DNA from: CAZNHL01 sp964572965 | GTDB lineage: Bacteria; Bacteroidota; Bacteroidia; Cytophagales; UBA9547 | Length of the DNA stretch: 45,290 nt | Assembly: GCA_964572965.1 (NCBI GenBank) | Contig: CAZNHL010000036.1 | Location: forward strand, 1 to 45,290 | Direction of reading: 5' to 3' | Shown here: piece by piece, positions 34,162-43,021 of the stretch | How the letters are laid out: every line of letters starts with the position of its first letter | How positions within the stretch are numbered: position 1 is the stretch's first letter | Notes under the pieces: model-generated | What the model was told of the DNA's origin: nothing | Seen by the model: the letters and a program-made list of their open reading frames with translations, nothing else | Databases searched by the model: none | Position numbers and translations under genes: made by a program

Positions 34162-36897
34162 TTGAAAGCTAAAATTTTTCTTCTCTTCAGTATAATTACC
34201 CTGTTAATTCTGTCGCAAAAAACATTTGCGACACATATCAAGGCAGGAGATATTACAGCAGTAAGGGATGCTACAAATCCATATAAATATACTTTCACCC
34301 TCACGCTTTATTACAATTATGACCAGCTTGCCAAACCCTATGGAGCGAAAGAAACTACAGGAACAAACCCGGGACTTGCAATAGACCAAGGAATTCTTGA
34401 CTTCGGAGATAACACGAGTGCTGTAACAGGTAAGCCTACAAGTTATGTTATATATCCTTCTCTAAATTCTAGAGTAACAGCAACAACCATGTGTAGATTT
34501 GTATTAGTACACACATTCAGCGGCGCAGCAAACTTTACAATAACTTATAAAGATTTTGCCAGGATCAATGGTATTTTGAACATGTCCAGTTCCGGTGATC
34601 AATACCTCTATATTGACTCAAAAATAACAGTAAACCCTCTGATCGGAAGAGATGCACTTCCTGTACTGACAGTACCACCCATCGACCAGGCTACTCAAAA
34701 TAAGATTTACACCTATACTCCCGGCGCTTATGACCCTGACGGCGACAGCCTTAGCTTTGAGTTAATACCCCCTAAAACAGATGGCGGGAGAAATGTACCG
34801 GGTTATCAAAACCCAGCCGATGCACAGGGTGGAGAAACAACAACCGGCGGCCGCCCTTTCCTTACCATTGACCCAAAAACAGGGCAGATCATCTGGAACG
34901 CACCAAATGTACCAGGCTCTTACAATATTGCCATTAAAGTAACAGAATGGCGCAATGGCAGAGACATTGGCTATGTAGTAAGAGATATGCAGATTATTGT
35001 AGGGGATTTCCAAAACAACCCTCCTGTTTTGGAGTTGCCACCCGGAGTCTGTAACCGGCAACTGATTGCAGAAGTAGGCACAACACTGAAAGATTCAATA
35101 AGAGTTACTGACCCTGACCCTAACGAACGGATCAGACTGGAGTGGTATGGACAACCATTCCTCTCCACCGATATAACAACTCCTAATATGCAGGTCACCG
35201 TCCAGGGAGGCAACCCATACACCTCTCCAATGAAAGCTTATATCCAGTGGACAACAGGCTGTAACCAGGTAAGAAACCAACCCTATCAGGCTGTTTTCAA
35301 AGCCATTGACCAACTCTCCACCATAGCTAATCAGTTAACAGATGTCCGTTCTCTGAATATCAAAGTTTTAGGCCCTAAACCGGTACTTACTACGCTTACC
35401 GCAGAAACAAGCAATAGCATCAGGCTGAACTGGGCAAACTATGGTACCCTTTGTTCACAATCGGGTATTATGATATACATATATCGTGCAACCTGCGATT
35501 CCTCCTATACCTTTGAACCCTGTAAGGACGGCCTGGCCCTGCCAAGCAACTACGAGCTGATTGCACAAGTACCGGCAAGTACTAATACGTATCTGGACAA
35601 TAACAAAAATAAAGGCCTTAAGGGAGGTATTTCTTATTACTATATGCTGATGGCAGTATTTCCATCTCCGGGTAAAGGCCAAAGCCAGCTTTCCCTTGCA
35701 AGAAAAGTAACGCTGGGTTCTGACAATCCTTTAATTACCACTATTTCTGTTACTAATACATCTGCCGCAGGAAGCATAGACCTTGTCTGGCGTAAACCAA
35801 GTACAACAGCTTCGCTTCCTCCTACTGCTGTTCCTCCATATACTTACAAAGTTTTCAGAAAAGAAGCAGGCAGCTCTGCTGCATTTACCCAGATAGCAGC
35901 ACCTACCGACACCTTGTATACTGACTCCGGCCTAAACACAGCCGACAAAGCTTATACTTACTATATAGAGCTTACGGACGCTAACAACAAAATCTTTAAC
36001 TCGGAACCGGCAACAACTTTATATTTAAAAACACAAGCGCTGGACGGGGCTGCAAAATTATCGTGGACCCCGAACGCATTACCATGGAACACTTCGCATT
36101 TCAATATTTATTCTTATCCCGGAAATAAACGGGTAGCAAGAGCCAACGGGTCCGACAGTACTTTCACTGTACAAAACCTGATCAATTGCAGAACTGACAG
36201 CTTCTATGTGGAGGCTGTTGGTAAATACTGCTTTGACGAAAATAAAGACTCAATTATGAGTAAATCTCAAATACAGGAAGTAACCCCTTTCAGCACAAAA
36301 ACAACACCTCCTCCTATTACGGTAACAGGAGGCTGTCCCGGTCTCGATTGCAGCCAGCCTGCTCCTCTTCCGCCTTACGATAATGTTGTAAGCTGGAAAT
36401 ATGGAAACTCCTGTGCAAGTTTCAGGGAATTCAATCTTTATTTCTCTGACAACGATACTGATGAGACTCAATTACTGGCCACCACTCATGACACCTCCTA
36501 CATCCATCAGCAAACCGATGGTTATGCAGGTTGTTATCAGGTACAAGTTGTTATAAATTTTGAAGGCAAGAAATACGCAAGCGAGAAAAGTGAAAAAGTA
36601 TGTGTGGACAATTGCTACTGCTTTGAATTACCTAACGTTTTCACTCCAAACGGAGATGGCAAAAACGAGCTTTTCCAGCCAATCAACCCTGCCAGGTTTG
36701 TGGACGAAGTAGACTTCAAAGTTTATAACCGCTGGGGAAAACTGGTATTCAAAAAATCAGACGACGTCAATATCAACTGGGATGGAAAAGATATGGCAGA
36801 CGGTGTTTATTACTATCAGGCTGATGTCAAATTCAATATCCTGAATAAAGGTCAGCGTAATCAGACTTTCAAAGGCTGGGTGCAAATAATCAGATAG
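34162..36897 (+). CDS. Large secreted protein with type B T9SS C-terminal domain
   Basis: A 911-residue exported protein. The signal peptide is at the N-terminus (about 1-23, IFLLFSIITLLILS, cleavage near TFA-THI). No ATG fits before it, so the TTG at 34162 is the start. Mid regions: an Ig/cadherin-like part with DPDGDSLSFELIPP and TIDPKTGQIIWNAPNVPGSY (about 190-270), then fibronectin type III-like modules (about 410-690). The last 92 residues (820-911, from CFELPNVFTPNGDGKNE to WVQIIR) are the gliding-motility-associated C-terminal domain that sends proteins through type IX secretion. The protein is probably surface-attached or released; a role in adhesion is likely but unproved. A weak promoter (TTTTG-N17-TTAATTTG, 34097-34126) precedes it. 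Confidence 0.9.
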   Translation: MKAKIFLLFSIITLLILSQKTFATHIKAGDITAVRDATNPYKYTFTLTLYYNYDQLAKPYGAKETTGTNPGLAIDQGILDFGDNTSAVTGKPTSYVIYPSLNSRVTATTMCRFVLVHTFSGAANFTITYKDFARINGILNMSSSGDQYLYIDSKITVNPLIGRDALPVLTVPPIDQATQNKIYTYTPGAYDPDGDSLSFELIPPKTDGGRNVPGYQNPADAQGGETTTGGRPFLTIDPKTGQIIWNAPNVPGSYNIAIKVTEWRNGRDIGYVVRDMQIIVGDFQNNPPVLELPPGVCNRQLIAEVGTTLKDSIRVTDPDPNERIRLEWYGQPFLSTDITTPNMQVTVQGGNPYTSPMKAYIQWTTGCNQVRNQPYQAVFKAIDQLSTIANQLTDVRSLNIKVLGPKPVLTTLTAETSNSIRLNWANYGTLCSQSGIMIYIYRATCDSSYTFEPCKDGLALPSNYELIAQVPASTNTYLDNNKNKGLKGGISYYYMLMAVFPSPGKGQSQLSLARKVTLGSDNPLITTISVTNTSAAGSIDLVWRKPSTTASLPPTAVPPYTYKVFRKEAGSSAAFTQIAAPTDTLYTDSGLNTADKAYTYYIELTDANNKIFNSEPATTLYLKTQALDGAAKLSWTPNALPWNTSHFNIYSYPGNKRVARANGSDSTFTVQNLINCRTDSFYVEAVGKYCFDENKDSIMSKSQIQEVTPFSTKTTPPPITVTGGCPGLDCSQPAPLPPYDNVVSWKYGNSCASFREFNLYFSDNDTDETQLLATTHDTSYIHQQTDGYAGCYQVQVVINFEGKKYASEKSEKVCVDNCYCFELPNVFTPNGDGKNELFQPINPARFVDEVDFKVYNRWGKLVFKKSDDVNINWDGKDMADGVYYYQADVKFNILNKGQRNQTFKGWVQIIR

Positions 36898-36900
36898 TTT

Positions 36901-37067
36901 TTGATATTAGAAGATTTTAAAATTTAAAGATTGATTGGATTTAAATACGGAAGGCTTGATATTTGAAGGCTGAATAATTAAAAAGCGTGCAAAAATTGGT
37001 TAAAACCAATTTCAGTCTTCAGATAATCCAGAATCTTCAAATCAAAAAATCTTATAATTTAAAGTTG
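36901..37067. repeat. AT-rich repeat-like spacer before fabD
   Basis: Composed of GATT, AAGATT, TTTAAA and TTGAAGGCTG words; the right half (CAGTCTTCAGATAATCC, then GAATCTTCAAATC) is a rough reverse complement of the left. Resembles the spacer at 26030-26118. It also contains the local palindrome AAAATTGGTTAAAACCAATTT (first 20 bases and one more, 36989-37013 region). No coding frame; a GTG start at 36987 in frame with fabD runs through it and is rejected. Confidence 0.35.
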
Positions 37068-37949
37068 ATGAAAGCATACGTATTCCCCGGACAAGGTTCA
37101 CAATTTGTTGGTATGGGCAAGGATTTATATGAAAATTCTGCCAAAGCAAAGGAGCTGTTTGAAAAAGCCAATGAAATCCTTGGATTCCGCATTACTGACA
37201 TTATGTTCAGCGGTACTGAAGACGAATTGAAACAGACAAAAGTAACACAACCTGCAATTTTCCTTCATTCTGTGGTTTTGGCGGCCATCACACCTGATTT
37301 CAAACCGGACATGGTTGCAGGCCACTCATTAGGAGAATTTTCGGCCCTGGTAGCTGCCGGAGCATTATCTTTCGAAGATGGCTTAAAACTGGTTTCAAAA
37401 AGAGCATTGGCGATGCAAAAAGCCTGCGAAGTTGAAGCTGGCACAATGGCTGCAATTCTGGCTCTTGCTGACGAAAAAGTTGACGAAATCTGTAAAAACA
37501 TTGCAGCGGCAGGCGACATAGTGGTAGCTGCTAATTATAACTGCCCGGGACAACTGGTAATCTCCGGTTCTGTAAAAGGAATTGAAAGAGCTTGCGAAGA
37601 AATGAAAGCAGCAGGCGCTAAACGTGCTTTGGTATTACCTGTAGGCGGAGCTTTCCACTCTCCGTTAATGGAGCCGGCCCGTGTAGAACTTGAAGCGGCT
37701 ATCAACGCAACAAGCTTCTCAGAACCCCAATGTGCTATTTACCAGAACGTAAGCACTGTTGCTACTAAAGATGTAGCTACAATTAAGGCTAACCTGGTTT
37801 CACAACTGACTGCTCCTGTAAAATGGACCCAATCTGTTCAAAACATGTTTGCTGACGGCGCAATTACATTTGTAGAATGCGGGCCTGGTAAAGTCTTACA
37901 AGGTCTTGTTAAAAAGATAGAGGCTACTGCTGAAGTTGCCGGAGTTTAA
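37068..37949 (+). CDS. fabD: Malonyl-CoA:acyl carrier protein transacylase
   Basis: Loads malonyl groups from CoA onto ACP for fatty acid synthesis, cytoplasmic. The 293-residue product starts at ATG 37068 (MKAYVFPGQGSQ). An in-frame GTG at 36987 would add 27 residues unlike the family. The nucleophile S87 is in AGHSLGEFSALV, the catalytic H197 in GGAFHSPLM, and VECGPGKVLQGL lies near the C-terminus. No other fab genes are adjacent. A terminator follows, so it is transcribed alone or with the spacer. Confidence 0.95.
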   Translation: MKAYVFPGQGSQFVGMGKDLYENSAKAKELFEKANEILGFRITDIMFSGTEDELKQTKVTQPAIFLHSVVLAAITPDFKPDMVAGHSLGEFSALVAAGALSFEDGLKLVSKRALAMQKACEVEAGTMAAILALADEKVDEICKNIAAAGDIVVAANYNCPGQLVISGSVKGIERACEEMKAAGAKRALVLPVGGAFHSPLMEPARVELEAAINATSFSEPQCAIYQNVSTVATKDVATIKANLVSQLTAPVKWTQSVQNMFADGAITFVECGPGKVLQGLVKKIEATAEVAGV

Positions 37950-37970
37950 TTTCTGCTTGTATAACTCAAA

Positions 37971-38012
37971 GAGCCTGGTATTTTTAATTAAATATCAGGC
38001 TTTCATTTTTTT
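37971..38012 (+). terminator. Rho-independent terminator after fabD
   Basis: AGCCTGGTATTT (37972-37983) pairs with AAATATCAGGCT (37990-38001) through one G-T wobble, a six-base loop, then a T-rich run to 38012. Confidence 0.82.
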
Positions 38013-38027
38013 AAACCCTGCATAAAA

Positions 38028-38058
38028 TTGACATTACTGCAATAATCAATTACTTTTG
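38028..38058 (+). promoter_or_regulatory. Bacteroidota promoter of the sugar-nucleotide dehydratase
   Basis: TTG (38028-38030), 20 bases, TACTTTTG (38051-38058). This is a full consensus match with optimal spacing, directly after the fabD terminator. The leader to ATG 38181 would be about 115 bases. Confidence 0.6.
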
Positions 38059-38180
38059 TAACTACTTTTACTGTAGCTAAAATTCATTCCTTAATTATTT
38101 TAGTTACATATTAACCCCAAAAGGAATAAACGACATAACCTCTCCTATCATATATTGGGCTTTATAACTTATAACTGACT

Positions 38181-40115
38181 ATGTTAAGATTCTTATTTTC
38201 TCAAAGAGTTTCGAGGTGGATTGTGCTTCAGATGGATATAGCTATATGTATCTTCTCCATTGTGGCGGCCTACTTATTGAGACTCAATTTTGAAATTCAC
38301 GAAGAATTATGGATTAATATTTCTTTATCTCTGGCTGTAGTTCTTATAGTAAAACTGGGCTTCTTTTACTTTTTCAAGCCTTATGCCGGCATTATCCGAT
38401 ACACGAGCACAGAAGATGCGAAAAAACTCTTCCTGGCTCTTACCGCGAGTCTGGGAGTGCTTGTAACGATCGATCTATTATCACAGCTCACGCTTGACTC
38501 CCTTATTACACCGCTTTCTGTCTTATTGATTGACTACTTGATTTCCATGTTCTGCATGGCATCTTTCAGGATTGTTGCTAAAATTTCTTACTTCGAATAC
38601 AAAAACCAGCACGTCAAGAAAACAAACGTCGTTATTTATGGAGCAGGCGAAGCAGGGGTAATCGTAAAAAGAACATTAAATCACGCCAATGGTCTGTTTC
38701 AGATAGTTGCTTTTGTTGATGATAACAGACGCAAAGCAAAAAATATGCTTGAAGGAGTTAATATCTATTCAAGTAAAAAACTTGAAGAAATCATTATAAA
38801 TAAAAATATACAGGAAGTTATTATTGCTATTCAGAAAATAAGCCCTGAACGCAAAAATATGATCGTGGACAAGTGCCTTGCACTAGGCATACATGTACGT
38901 ACAGTTCCTCCGGTCGAAAAATGGATCAATGGAGAATTGAGCTTAAAACAAATCAAGGAGGTAAATATTGAAGACCTGCTTGGCCGTTCTCAAATCAACC
39001 TGGACAATCTTTCTGTAAGAAAAGACATTGAAGCCAAAACTGTACTGGTGACCGGTTCTGCCGGTTCAATAGGCAGTGAAATTGTACGTCAGGTTCTTCG
39101 TTTTAACCCGAAGCATGTTTTACTGCTGGATCAAAGCGAAACAGCTTTATATGACCTTGAATTGGACATTTCTGAAATGCCGATCAAGGCCAGCTTCGAA
39201 ACAATCATTGCGGATGTAAGAAACAAAGCCCGTATGCGCAAAGTTTTTGAAACATTCAAACCGGATATTGTTTACCATGCCGCTGCCTACAAACACGTAC
39301 CTGTTATGGAAGAAAACCCTTCAGAGGCAGTATTGGCAAATATTGGAGGCACAAAAAACGTTGCAGATCTTTCTGTAGAATTTAACATCCAGAAATTTGT
39401 AATGGTTTCTACAGATAAAGCGGTAAACCCGACAAGTGTCATGGGTGCATCAAAACGTATTGCTGAAATTTACATACAATCATTAAACAGGGAAACAATC
39501 AATCAGGGTAAAGTGACAAGATTCGTTACAACCCGTTTTGGTAATGTACTCGGCTCTAACGGTTCAGTAATACCACGCTTCAAAAAACAAATTGCGGAAG
39601 GAGGACCGGTAACAATTACCCACCCGGAAATTACCAGATACTTTATGACCATCCCCGAAGCATGTCAGCTTGTATTAGAAGCTGGCGCTATGAGCGAAGG
39701 CGGTGAGATTTTCCTGTTTGACATGGGACAATCTGTAAAGATTGTTGATCTGGCTAAAAAGATGATCAAGCTATCAGGATTAACTTTGGGAAAAGACATT
39801 CAAATAACCTTCACAGGACTGCGTCCGGGTGAAAAACTTTATGAAGAACTACTAAACACCAAAGAAAATACGCAACCAACCCATCATTCAAAAATCATGA
39901 TTGCTACAGTTCGTGAATATGAATATCAGGTTATCTCGAAAGAAATCAACGAACTGGTTAACTTATTTACTTCACAGGACAATTATAAAATCATCGGCAA
40001 AATGAAAGAGTTGGTCCCTGAATATGTAAGTAATAATTCTGTCTATGAAAAACTGGACCAGAAAACTGAAGAGGAAGAAGAAGACACTAAAGTAATTAAC
40101 ATACAGGCATCATAA
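38181..40115 (+). CDS. Membrane-bound nucleoside-diphosphate-sugar dehydratase/epimerase (PglF/WbpM/CapD type)
   Basis: A 644-residue protein with four N-terminal membrane helices (about 15-35, 45-65, 80-102, 108-128), a first Rossmann-like domain with VVIYGAGEAGVIVKRTL (about 150-166) and a second catalytic SDR domain with VLVTGSAGSIGSEIVRQV (about 290-307). The active-site segment VSTDKAVNPTSVMGASKR has Met in place of the usual SDR Tyr, as in the WbpM/PglF large dehydratases that convert UDP-GlcNAc to a 4-keto-6-deoxy sugar. It supplies sugars for capsule, lipopolysaccharide or protein glycosylation. The acidic tail (EEEEED) is unusual. It has its own promoter and ends in a shared bidirectional terminator. 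Confidence 0.9.
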   Translation: MLRFLFSQRVSRWIVLQMDIAICIFSIVAAYLLRLNFEIHEELWINISLSLAVVLIVKLGFFYFFKPYAGIIRYTSTEDAKKLFLALTASLGVLVTIDLLSQLTLDSLITPLSVLLIDYLISMFCMASFRIVAKISYFEYKNQHVKKTNVVIYGAGEAGVIVKRTLNHANGLFQIVAFVDDNRRKAKNMLEGVNIYSSKKLEEIIINKNIQEVIIAIQKISPERKNMIVDKCLALGIHVRTVPPVEKWINGELSLKQIKEVNIEDLLGRSQINLDNLSVRKDIEAKTVLVTGSAGSIGSEIVRQVLRFNPKHVLLLDQSETALYDLELDISEMPIKASFETIIADVRNKARMRKVFETFKPDIVYHAAAYKHVPVMEENPSEAVLANIGGTKNVADLSVEFNIQKFVMVSTDKAVNPTSVMGASKRIAEIYIQSLNRETINQGKVTRFVTTRFGNVLGSNGSVIPRFKKQIAEGGPVTITHPEITRYFMTIPEACQLVLEAGAMSEGGEIFLFDMGQSVKIVDLAKKMIKLSGLTLGKDIQITFTGLRPGEKLYEELLNTKENTQPTHHSKIMIATVREYEYQVISKEINELVNLFTSQDNYKIIGKMKELVPEYVSNNSVYEKLDQKTEEEEEDTKVINIQAS

Positions 40116-40154
40116 AAAAAGGGTTCCGATTTTCATCGGAACCCTTTTTTTATG
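40111..40154. terminator. Bidirectional terminator containing both stop codons
   Basis: Perfect 20-bp stem (40111-40130 with 40135-40154), four-base loop, seven A on one side and seven T on the other, core AAAGGGTTCCGAT. The stop codons of the dehydratase gene (ends 40115) and of folK (ends 40150) both lie in the stem. Confidence 0.92.
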
Positions 40155-40638
40155 ATATAATTCTTACAGCCAGGTCATCTTTACACTCCTTTAAGAGCAT
40201 GGTTATATCTTTCCCCGATAAAGGATGTATTAAATCAGGACTAAGCTCATTAAGTGGCAATAAGTTAAACCTTCTTTCAGAAATACGCGGATGCGGCACT
40301 ATTAAATCTTCTTCCTCAATTATTTCATCTCCGTAAAATAAAATATCGAGATCTATAATCCTTTGTCCCCACTTTTGAACCCGTATGCGTCCGAGTTCAG
40401 TTTCTATCTTTTGTAAACCAGCCAATAATATCTCAGCCGGTAAAGTAGTTTTCAAAATAAGCACCTGATTCAAAAACCAAGGTTGTTCACTCACCCCCCA
40501 GGGTTCTGACTCATATAACGACGACTTCCTGAAAACACCCCCCAATAAGTGCATCTTCTGAACAGCCTCTGCGATATTTAAATCCCTATCGCCTTCATTA
40601 CTCCCCAGGCATATGTAAGCATCTTTTAGCAGCATCAT
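40150..40638 (-). CDS. folK: 2-amino-4-hydroxy-6-hydroxymethyldihydropteridine pyrophosphokinase
   Basis: Transfers pyrophosphate from ATP to 6-hydroxymethyl-7,8-dihydropterin in folate synthesis. The 162-residue protein shows AYICLGSNEGDRDLN at the start, SLYESEPWGVSEQPWFLN, and the family signature GQRIIDLDILFYGDEII followed by VPHPRISERRF. Two adjacent ATG codons (40638 and 40635) offer starts. It overlaps the upstream unknown gene by one base (TAATG), so the two are translationally coupled. Confidence 0.94.
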   Translation of the reverse strand: MMLLKDAYICLGSNEGDRDLNIAEAVQKMHLLGGVFRKSSLYESEPWGVSEQPWFLNQVLILKTTLPAEILLAGLQKIETELGRIRVQKWGQRIIDLDILFYGDEIIEEEDLIVPHPRISERRFNLLPLNELSPDLIHPLSGKDITMLLKECKDDLAVRIIS

Positions 40639-41027
40639 TAATGACCGATTACAGAATCATTTTCGTCAGGGTAAGGAAGGAATATAAAATTTGTAAACTC
40701 GCCTTCAGTTACGAAAATGCAACAAAACTCATCAGGGTTCCCATATATTCTGTTAAACTCTTCAACAGCATCTTCCTCTATCAACTTACGCTGAATAAAT
40801 TCTTCTGCTAAAGAGAAATTATAATTCCACTCGTTCTCTCTCTCTCCTACGCCGAGTAGTAACTGACCTAGTGCAATACTTTGGCGCGACATCACAAAAA
40901 TAGGATGCTGAGAAATATTGCGGCTACGCACCTGATAAGAAGCTTCCTTTAAAAAATCGGCCACTTTTACGAAATCTTTTGTAATAGTTCCCAGGTATTT
41001 TCCGTTTAATTCAGGGTCGTTCACCAT
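40638..41027 (-). CDS. Conserved-looking hypothetical protein coupled to folK
   Basis: A 129-residue soluble protein, acidic, with no signal peptide. Predicted mixed alpha/beta: helices VKVADFLKEASYQVRS and SLAEEFIQRKLIEEDAVEEF, strand-like FCCIFVTEGEFTNFIFLPY near the end. I do not recognise a family. Its stop overlaps the folK start (TAATG), indicating one mRNA and a linked expression level; a link to folate is possible but not shown. Start ATG 41027. A TAnnTTTG box lies 23-30 bases upstream. Confidence 0.65.
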   Translation of the reverse strand: MVNDPELNGKYLGTITKDFVKVADFLKEASYQVRSRNISQHPIFVMSRQSIALGQLLLGVGERENEWNYNFSLAEEFIQRKLIEEDAVEEFNRIYGNPDEFCCIFVTEGEFTNFIFLPYPDENDSVIGH

Positions 41028-41049
41028 ATCATCTATTTATTATAGCCAA

Positions 41050-41057
41050 CAAAGATA
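41050..41057 (-). promoter_or_regulatory. Bacteroidota -7 box for the folK operon
   Basis: On the minus strand TATCTTTG (41057-41050) matches TAnnTTTG; the start codon at 41027 follows after 22 bases. The nearest upstream TTG is about 25 bases away, slightly beyond the usual spacing. It shares the 97-bp divergent spacer with the exporter promoter. Confidence 0.45.
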
Positions 41058-41089
41058 AATATTTGTTTTTAGAATGCGCCTGCAATACA

Positions 41090-41119
41090 TTTGTAATTAA
41101 CACTATTAACATATATTTG
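41090..41119 (+). promoter_or_regulatory. Bacteroidota promoter of the ABC-HlyD-TolC cluster
   Basis: TTTG (41090-41093), 18 bases, TATATTTG (41112-41119). A full consensus promoter only five bases before ATG 41125, so the transcript should be leaderless or nearly so. Confidence 0.6.
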
Positions 41120-41124
41120 CCTTC

Positions 41125-43011
41125 ATGGATCCAGCACAGATTGACGACGTAATTAATAGAGTCGCCAAGTTGATAGGTCATAACTATAACCCATTCGACT
41201 TGAGAGATGATATTTACCTAGAAGGTAACGAACGACATCATGATGTACTGCTACTAATCAATGATATCATTGAAACAAGCAGTAAAATCAAGATGTTGAT
41301 GTTGCAGCAATACAACTCGCCCCAGAAACTAGATGCTATTCTAGACGACCTGGATTTTCCTATCATTGTCTTTGAGAATCGGAACGATTTCTTTTATCCT
41401 GTTATTCTGGAAAAAAGAAACAATAAAAGATATTCCATTCATTATCATAATGGCAGATTCGAAGAAACGGAATATGAGTTTGAGCACCTTTCACGTTTTG
41501 TTACCAGAAGCGAGCTGGGCGACAAGTTTAACAATCAAATTATTTTTCTTACTCCCGCCTCATTACAGCCACTGGTAAGTATCAATAACGATTCGAAAAC
41601 AGGAGAAGAAGAAAGCGAAATGACTCCTTCGCGCAGGCTTTTCAGACTATTAGGCACAGAAAAAAAAGATATCGGTTACGTTTACATTTATGCGGTTATC
41701 ATTGGGGTATTCTCCCTTTCCTTACCAATTGGGGTACAAGCTATTATTAACTTCGTTTCAGGCGGTCTTATTTTCAATTCCGTCGTCCTTCTGATTACAC
41801 TTGTAATTCTGGGTGTTTTAGTCAGCGGAGCTCTGCAAATTATGCAAATGGCCATGGTGGAGGTTTTGCAGCGAAGAATTTTTGCCAAAGCCGCTTTTGA
41901 ATTTGCCTACAGGATACCTAAAGTAAAAATTGAATCCCTTTTTAAGTCATATGCCCCGGAATTGATGAACCGTTTTTTTGACATTCTCACTGTTCAAAAA
42001 GGCCTTCCAAAACTTCTCATAGATATGACACAGGCTGTTCTTCAGATCCTGTTCGGTTTAATTCTTCTTTCGTTTTATCATCCATTCTTCGTATTCTTTG
42101 GTATCCTTCTTTTTACTACCCTTTTCCTGATCCTTTATTACACAGGACCTAAAGGTTTAAAAACAAGTATATACGAGTCTAAATACAAGTACAAAATTGC
42201 CCATTGGCTGGAAGAGCTTGCCAGAACAATGATCCCTTTTAAACTGGCAGGTTTTACAAACCTTCCTTTACAAAAAATGGATCAGTACCTCAACAATTAC
42301 CTTAAATCAAGAAAAGCCCATTTCAAAGTTCTGATCAATCAATTTGCCTACATTATCCTGTTCAAAACAGCCATTGTAGGCGGGGTATTAATCATGGGTA
42401 GTTTACTTGTGATCGATAAACAAATTACACTTGGGCAGTTTGTTGCTACAGAAATTGTAATCCTGATGATTATCAATGCCGTAGAAAAAATCATCGTAAA
42501 TATGGATATTATTTACGATATGCTCACTGCGGTTGATAAAATCGGGTATGTAACTGACCTTCCTCTGGAACGGGACAGCGGTATTATTATGCCAAGAAGT
42601 AAAGAAGAGTCCGGTCTTCATGTAAAAATCAAAAACCTGAATTATAAGTATCCGTCCGGCAAAAAAAGTACTGCACTTAGAAACCTTTCTTTTGAGGTAA
42701 AATCTGGTCAAAAGCTAGCCATTGCAGGATACAATGAATCGGGTAAATTCACCCTTGTACAAATCATTGCAGGTATACTTCATAACTATGAAGGTATTAT
42801 TACGCTTGATGGTCTTTCGCTACGCGACATTGATCTGAACAGCCTTCGCGACAACGTGGGTAAGTACGTTTTCAAAGACGACATTTTTGAAGGCACTATC
42901 TACGACAATATCCATATAGTAAACCCTTATCTGAGCAAAGAAGAAATAAAGCAGATTTTTGCAGATCTTGATATGCTTGATACCTGCAATGCCTTAGCTG
43001 AAGGCCTAAAT
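41125..43011 (+). CDS. Type I secretion-like ABC exporter, 5' part (ends at assembly gap)
   Basis: The first 629 residues of an ABC exporter with fused membrane and ATPase domains. An N-terminal soluble region (1-175) stands where some type I exporters have a C39-like domain. Membrane helices follow (about 180-205, 213-240, 295-345, 400-430), then an ATPase domain from about 490. The Walker A motif reads GYNESGKFT (G535-T543): F542 replaces the usual Ser/Thr that contacts Mg. The Q-loop region reads VGKYVFKDD and lacks the glutamine. So ATP hydrolysis by this copy is doubtful. The frame runs into ten N at 43012. The last 36 residues before the gap correspond to the first 35 after it, so the piece beyond is probably a second paralogous gene. 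Confidence 0.88.
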
Positions 43012-43021
43012 NNNNNNNNNN
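43012..43021. other. Assembly gap (10 N) inside the ABC exporter region
   Basis: Placeholder gap. Both flanks encode the same ATPase segment, ending respectively ALAEGLN (left) and containing NALPDGLN (right), so the true gap is probably much longer than ten bases, of the order of 2 kb if two full genes are present. Confidence 0.95.

Noticed and set aside
36987..37067. Extended FabD from GTG
   Set aside because: Would translate a repeat-like spacer; MKAYVFPGQGSQ at 37068 is the family start.
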